Shown: positions 60,426 through 64,000 of the stretch, in pieces | How positions within the stretch are numbered: the first letter of the stretch is position 1 | How the letters are laid out: each line of letters begins with the position of its first letter | Assembly: GCA_023412215.1 (NCBI GenBank) | Contig: JAEYNX010000004.1 | Span: forward strand, 31,559 to 95,558 | Reading direction: 5' to 3' | From: Bacillota bacterium | GTDB taxonomy: Bacteria; Bacillota; Clostridia; Oscillospirales; Ruminococcaceae | Length of the DNA: 64,000 bases | Notes under the pieces: generated by a model | Database searches by the model: none | What the model saw: only the letters and a program-made list of their open reading frames with translations | Told to the model about the DNA's origin: nothing | Position numbers and translations under genes: made by a program

Positions 60426-60574
60426 TATAGGGTCGGAATTTCAAATAGTTTTACTGGGTGATATCTGTAGTAAAATGGAAGCATCATTGATCCGGCATGA
60501 TAATAGATGCACGCACATTGCTAGGCCTTTTGAACGGGATGCAGCTATACTGTATCTTGAAAGGAGGAGGCTCC

Positions 60575-61444
60575 GTGGATTGGCTTGATAAGATGAACAG
60601 CGCGATGGATTATATCGAGGAGAACCTGACCGAAGTGATCGATTACAAAAGGATCGCTGCTGCGGCCTGCTGCTCCGAATTTCATTTTCAAAGGATGTTT
60701 CCGTTCATTACAGGGGTATCGTTATCCGAATATATCCGGCGCAGGCGCCTGACGCTCGCCGCGTTTGAGCTGCAAAACAATAGCTGCAAGGTGATTGACG
60801 TGGCTGTCAAATATGGCTACGAGTCGCCGGAGGCATTCTCCCGTGCGTTTAAAAATCTGCACGGTGTCATGCCGATGTCGGCACGCGACGAGGGTACCAC
60901 GCTCAAGGCGTTTCCGCGGATGATCTTCTCCATATCCATTAAAGGAGATGCAGAGATGAATTATCGTATCGAGCAAAAGGAAGCGTTTGAGATGTTCGGC
61001 ATCGCCTGCGATATCAACGCGGCGAACAACCGGCCGTACGAGGAGATACCGCAGTTTTGGGAAAGGTGTATGAAGAGCGGCGCAATCGACCGCATCCATG
61101 AGGATGCCGGTATCGATGAAGAAACCTGTCTGCACACCGTGCTGCACAACTTCCGCGAGGGTGTTTTCGCGTATTTGATCGGCTACTTTACCCCCGAGAA
61201 GGGTGTTCCGGCAGAATACACGAGGGTACACATCCCCGCGCTGACATGGGCGGTTTTCTCAACAGGCGAATGTACAAGGGAGAACGGCACCGAAAAGATT
61301 CAGGGCATCTGGAAGCGCATCTACCCCGAATGGTTCCCCACCTCGGGCTACGAACACGCCGACGGGCCGGAGCTTGAGATGTATTATGCCCTTGAGAATG
61401 GCAAATTCATTGAAGAGGTGTGGATTCCCGTTATCAAAAAATGA
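60575..61444 (+). CDS. AraC family regulator with GyrI-like effector domain
   Basis: A 289-residue transcription factor. The double helix-turn-helix of AraC type is at residues about 5-105 (MDYIEENLTEVIDYKRIAAAACCSEFHFQRMFPFITG...), and a GyrI-like/SoxS effector-binding domain runs from about residue 128 (MNYRIEQKEAFEMFGIACDI) to the end (VWIPVIKK). Such proteins sense small hydrophobic or cationic molecules (Rob/BmrR-type fold). AAAGGAGGAGG at 60560-60570 fixes the GTG start at 60575; the longer frame from 60497 is not needed. No target operon is adjacent. Confidence 0.88.
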   Translation: MDWLDKMNSAMDYIEENLTEVIDYKRIAAAACCSEFHFQRMFPFITGVSLSEYIRRRRLTLAAFELQNNSCKVIDVAVKYGYESPEAFSRAFKNLHGVMPMSARDEGTTLKAFPRMIFSISIKGDAEMNYRIEQKEAFEMFGIACDINAANNRPYEEIPQFWERCMKSGAIDRIHEDAGIDEETCLHTVLHNFREGVFAYLIGYFTPEKGVPAEYTRVHIPALTWAVFSTGECTRENGTEKIQGIWKRIYPEWFPTSGYEHADGPELEMYYALENGKFIEEVWIPVIKK

Positions 61445-61478
61445 CCGTATCGTTATCCGAGGAGATGGCACACTTTAT

Positions 61479-61517
61479 AAGCAGTCAATTGACCTGTCGA
61501 TTGGCTGCTTTTCTTTT
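61479..61517 (+). terminator. Terminator after the AraC-GyrI gene
   Basis: 11-bp stem with one G-U pair (61479-61489 with 61500-61510), 10-base loop and T-rich tail to 61517. Confidence 0.8.
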
Positions 61518-61542
61518 ACCGAACAGCCAATACTAAAGGCAC

Positions 61543-61570
61543 TTGCGTATTCCCGTCCGCGCATTATAAT
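61543..61570 (+). promoter_or_regulatory. Promoter of the YhcH-like gene
   Basis: TTGCGT (61543-61548), 16 bases, TATAAT (61565-61570). Confidence 0.7.
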
Positions 61571-61605
61571 AGACATGAAACCTTAAAATGACGGGAGGAT
61601 TCATC

Positions 61606-62058
61606 TTGATTACAGACACACTACAAAACGCAGCCCTTTACGAAGCACTGCATCCGGGGTTCAAACCGGCCTTCGATTTTCTGCGCAACAACGATCTCGC
61701 CGCTTTAACGCCCGATGTCTATGAAATCGACTGGCGCAATATCTACGCGATGGTACAGGAGTACGACACCAAGCCGCTCGCCGAGGGCAGGTGGGAGGCC
61801 CACCGCAGCTACATCGACATCCAGTATATCGTAAACGGCGAGGAACTGCTCGGCGATGTCCCGGCCGGCCGGCTTTCGCCCGCGGTGCCCTACAGCGCCG
61901 AGAAGGATATCGAATTCCTTGCGGGCGAGGGCAGCATGGTGAAGCTGTGCAGGGAGGACTTTATGATCCTTTACCCCCACGACGCACACATGCCCGGGAT
62001 TGCCGTGCAGGAAAAGAGCGCGAGGGTTCGCAAGGTAGTGCTGAAGATTCGGGTATAA
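61606..62058 (+). CDS. YhcH/YjgK/YiaL family protein
   Basis: A 150-residue cupin-like protein of the DUF386 family. The conserved WEAHRSYIDIQYIVNGEELLG near residue 62 and the late CREDFMILYPHDAHMPGIAV with His residues form the metal pocket of this fold. Members are linked to sialic acid and biofilm metabolism (TabA, YhcH), possibly as sugar isomerases or mutarotases. A TTG start at 61606 has GGGAGGA at 61592-61599; an ATG at 61588 would be before this site. No sialic-acid genes are nearby. Confidence 0.88.
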   Translation: MITDTLQNAALYEALHPGFKPAFDFLRNNDLAALTPDVYEIDWRNIYAMVQEYDTKPLAEGRWEAHRSYIDIQYIVNGEELLGDVPAGRLSPAVPYSAEKDIEFLAGEGSMVKLCREDFMILYPHDAHMPGIAVQEKSARVRKVVLKIRV

Positions 62059-62085
62059 CAAAAACCCTTCCATACCTTAAAGAAC

Positions 62086-62114
62086 TTGACATCCCCCTGC
62101 CCCCCGCGCATAAT
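62086..62114 (+). promoter_or_regulatory. Promoter of the dehydrogenase gene, abutting a TIR element
   Basis: TTGACA (62086-62091), 17 bases, CATAAT (62109-62114). The TIR element begins at 62116, so transcripts would start within it. Confidence 0.65.
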
Positions 62115-62115
62115 A

Positions 62116-62212
62116 ATACTAATTCCAATAAGAAATAAACCGTAAAAATTCTTCACAAAAGGCGTAAATTTAACCTTTTGCTCGAATTTTTTCTATATTT
62201 GAAATAAGTATA
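62116..62212 (+). repeat. TIR-type miniature element, copy 3
   Basis: 97 bases, beginning ATACTAATTCCAATAAGAAA like copy 2 and ending TTGAAATAAGTATA. The inner part AAAAATTCTTCACAAAAGG can pair with CCTTTTGCTCGAATTTTTT, giving one long imperfect hairpin. It has no ORF. It lies between a consensus promoter and the dehydrogenase gene. Confidence 0.8.
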
Positions 62213-62263
62213 ACAAATAATTAATCTTTCTAATTAACTACACTATCTATCGGGAGCTTTATT

Positions 62264-63232
62264 ATGTCAAAGAATGTTTTAGTAACCATCCCCATCAGTG
62301 ACGAGTTAAAGCGCTTTTTAGAAAGCCACGCGCCGGGCTGCAGCTTCACCTACACCACCCGCTTGGAGGTAACCTCCGAGCAGATGCAGAGCGCGAATAT
62401 CATCTTTGGTGACGCTCCGCCGCAGCTGCTCAAGGATTGCAAAAAGCTTGAGTGGCTGCAGCTTGAATCCTCCGGCGTGGGCGCTTACATTGCGCCGGGC
62501 GTACTGCCCGAGGGGGTAAAGCTTACCAATTGCACCGGTGCCTACGGCATCGGCATCGCGGAGTATATGCTGGGCGCGGTGCTGTCGCTCTACCGCAAGC
62601 TTTACCTCTACCGCGACAACCAGAACAACGCCGTTTGGCGCGATGAGCGCGACGAAGTGAAAAATATCTACGGCACCACCGTTTTGGTTGTGGGGCTGGG
62701 CGATATCGGCGGAACGTTCGCGCAGCGCATGAAGGCGATGGGCGCGCACACCATCGGCATCCGCCGCCAGAACATGGAGAGGCCCGATTACCTCGACGAG
62801 CTGTATACGATGGACAGGCTTGACGAGCTGCTGCCCCGCGCGGATATCGTCGCGATGAGCCTGCCCTCCACCCCGCTGACGACAGGGCTTATCAATAAAG
62901 AGCGCCTGTTGCTGATGAAAAAGGACGCCGTGATAGTAAACGTTGGACGCGGCAATGCCATAGACACCGAGGCTCTGTGCGATGTGATGGAAAGCGGGCA
63001 CCTCTGGGGCGCAGCCTTGGATGTCACCGAGCCGGAGCCGCTGCCCAAGGAGCACCGGCTGTGGAGAATACAAAACGCCATCGTCACCCCGCATATCTCG
63101 GGCAGCCACACCCTGCCGGAGGTCATACGCTCTATCGTGGGCATCGCCGCGCGGAACTTGGATGCCTACTTAAACGGCAGAGAGCTTGAGAATTATGTGG
63201 ATTTTGTGGCCGGTTACAGGAAAAAGGTATAA
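62264..63232 (+). CDS. D-2-hydroxyacid dehydrogenase family protein
   Basis: A 322-residue NAD(P)-dependent oxidoreductase of the D-isomer-specific 2-hydroxyacid dehydrogenase fold. The Rossmann loop GLGDIGGTFAQRM is near residue 147. The catalytic Arg region NVGRGNAID is near residue 228, the Glu in ALDVTEPEPLP near residue 256, and the active-site His in TPHISGSH near residue 281. It resembles the GyaR/phosphoglycerate-dehydrogenase-like group with a late catalytic arm (ISGSH). Substrate is unknown. GGGAG precedes the ATG, and it ends at a strong terminator. Confidence 0.9.
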   Translation: MSKNVLVTIPISDELKRFLESHAPGCSFTYTTRLEVTSEQMQSANIIFGDAPPQLLKDCKKLEWLQLESSGVGAYIAPGVLPEGVKLTNCTGAYGIGIAEYMLGAVLSLYRKLYLYRDNQNNAVWRDERDEVKNIYGTTVLVVGLGDIGGTFAQRMKAMGAHTIGIRRQNMERPDYLDELYTMDRLDELLPRADIVAMSLPSTPLTTGLINKERLLLMKKDAVIVNVGRGNAIDTEALCDVMESGHLWGAALDVTEPEPLPKEHRLWRIQNAIVTPHISGSHTLPEVIRSIVGIAARNLDAYLNGRELENYVDFVAGYRKKV

Positions 63233-63242
63233 AGTATTTGAT

Positions 63243-63269
63243 GCCGTGGCGTTCGCCACGGCTTTTTTA
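63243..63269 (+). terminator. Terminator of the dehydrogenase gene
   Basis: 9-bp perfect stem (63243-63251 with 63254-63262), TT loop and T run to about 63268. Confidence 0.92.
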
Positions 63270-63310
63270 TATTAATGTTAAACATAATGATTACCCGTTC
63301 TCGCAGGGGA

Positions 63311-63396
63311 GGATTACTGACTTATAATGAACATTTACTAGTAATTCAGATTGTCGCTCAGGCCGCGAAAGACACCCGATGCTTTTTCGTCGGGTA
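63311..63396 (+). repeat. Multi-hairpin repeat, partial copy D
   Basis: GGATTACTG, then a nearly identical 40-base stretch ending in CAGATTGTCGCTCAGG matches the reverse complement of 19130-19180 with only two or three differences. After GGCCGCGA the sequence diverges into a different hairpin (CCCGA/TCGGG), then into the hairpin cluster at 63439-63743. Confidence 0.75.
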
Positions 63397-63438
63397 CTTG
63401 TTTATTATCACGACGCAGTACTGTTTATCTGGGTATTC

Positions 63439-63743
63439 GTAGGGGCAGACCCGTGTGTCTGCCCTATGCGGGATGTACCTATTGCGCTATTGTGTGGCAC
63501 ATTCCCTATTGTAGGGGCCAACGACCCTGGCGGTCCGTGGTCACCCATCGCACCACGATAATTGTGTAGGGAACGGCCACCGTGCCGTTCCGCCCCAGAA
63601 ACACCCTGTTGCCACATGTAGGGGGCGACGTCCTCGACGCCCCGTGGTCACCCACCGCCCACGGAAATTCTGTAGGGAACGGCCCCTGTGCCGTTCCGTG
63701 TAGAGGCAGAGGCCATGATGTAGGGGCGGAGTTCTCCCGCCCC
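63439..63743 (+). repeat. Cluster of GTAGGG hairpin repeats
   Basis: Six short units begin GTAGGG at about 63439, 63511, 63566, 63618, 63672 and 63720. Each continues into an inverted repeat, for example GTAGGGGCAGAC then GTCTGCCCTA, or GTAGGGAACGGCC and GTGCCGTTCCG. The stem bases differ between units but stay complementary. This type of dispersed palindrome is common in Oscillospirales genomes, as far as I recall. Spacing is 46-72 bases, with no constant repeat, so it is not a CRISPR array. No gene is seen from 63270 to 64000. Confidence 0.75.
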
Positions 63744-63790
63744 TGGTTTTTACCTACTGTGCTTTTACTATGATTCCTGATTTATTTTAC

Positions 63791-63993
63791 ATTGTCGCTC
63801 AGGCCGCGACAGGCCCATCCTTTTCTTGTTCGAGAAAAGGATGCAAAAGCGAATCAGGGGAGAGCCCCTGAACCCCCGCGGCTTACGGCTGCGGAGGGAA
63901 AACTGATACACTACCCTAGATAACTCGGCAAAAGCACGACATGCGGCTCTAGCCTTAGGTCGTACTTTTGTAGATGCAAACAAGTTTGCATCT
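63791..63993 (+). repeat. Multi-hairpin repeat, copy B
   Basis: The same family as copies A and C at 18539-19180. It starts ATTGTCGCTCAGGCCGCGAC and ends with the palindrome AGATGCAAAC/GTTTGCATCT at 63972-63993. Order of hairpins: CATCCTTTTC/GAAAAGGATG, CAGGGG/CCCCTG, CCGCGGC-type, ACGAC/GTCGT, and the final palindrome. It is read here in the plus direction and is probably near complete, with the copy continuing to the window edge. Confidence 0.8.
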
Positions 63994-64000
63994 ATTCCCT

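Noticed and set aside
63439..63743. CRISPR array
   Set aside because: The units vary in stem sequence, are each palindromic and spaced irregularly; there is no constant direct repeat and no cas gene.
63351..63983. Short frames on both strands in the terminal repeat region
   Set aside because: They read through palindromic repeats that recur at 18.5-19.2 kb; no ribosome-binding sites.

Overview
The window looks like a chromosomal segment of a spore-forming, fermentative member of class Clostridia, most likely an Oscillospirales/Ruminococcaceae-type lineage. The reasons are the gene order (maf-mreBCD-mrdA-minD-mgsA, a T-box-controlled hisS-aspS pair, spoIIID next to a spoIIQ-like gene), a trimeric-type [FeFe]-hydrogenase operon, families typical of these bacteria (DUF4321, DUF6320, DUF6179/DUF6323), G+C-rich codon use and strong Shine-Dalgarno sites. 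No plasmid, phage or complete insertion sequence was seen. The placement is inference from gene content, not from a phylogeny.

Layout. 1-3 kb: a cut membrane protein, a small protein and glycogen phosphorylase on the minus strand. 3.2-17 kb, plus strand: zapA, a U32 peptidase, dut, DUF4321, maf, mreBCD, PBP2, a MinD-like ATPase and mgsA, then a T-box leader and hisS-aspS. 17-19.2 kb is an accessory gap holding an A+T-rich CPBP protease gene, a probable transposase remnant and a 0.6 kb non-coding element with inverted ends. 19.2-24.5 kb: queT with a structured leader, luxS, an acyltransferase/DUF6320 cassette and purA. 24.6-34 kb: a chemoreceptor, an AraC regulator fused to a degenerate GGDEF domain, a mutarotase, spoIIID, a spoIIQ-like gene, an AEC transporter and an Ntn hydrolase. 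34.4-39.7 kb: the hydrogenase operon. 39.9-48 kb: a degenerate E2-like acyltransferase, a rhomboid-like protein, MATE, DUF896, MgtC, two GNATs, DUF6179/DUF6323 and an SF0329-like protein. 48-56.3 kb, minus strand: a probable envelope cluster of zinc-ribbon/WG-repeat protein, thioester-less alpha-2-macroglobulin and transglutaminase-like lipoprotein. 56.3-58.9 kb: deoD and an AbrB-ABC exporter operon. 59-63.2 kb: tRNA-Ser(CGA), an A+T-rich PD-(D/E)XK nuclease-like gene, AraC-GyrI, YhcH and a 2-hydroxyacid dehydrogenase. 63.3-64 kb is filled with non-coding repeats.

The strongest unexpected signals are non-coding. (1) A family of about 100-bp terminal-inverted-repeat elements is present in three copies; one lies in the loop of a terminator and one lies just after a consensus promoter. 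(2) A longer multi-hairpin repeat occurs in four places, and its stems change in a compensatory way between copies. (3) The hisS-aspS T-box appears, from both its specifier and its acceptor-pairing base, to read tRNA-Asp rather than tRNA-His. (4) Structured leaders precede queT and the hydrogenase operon. Among proteins, the PD-(D/E)XK-like gene directly behind a tRNA, the AraC-GGDEF-like fusion and the envelope cluster are the most unusual.
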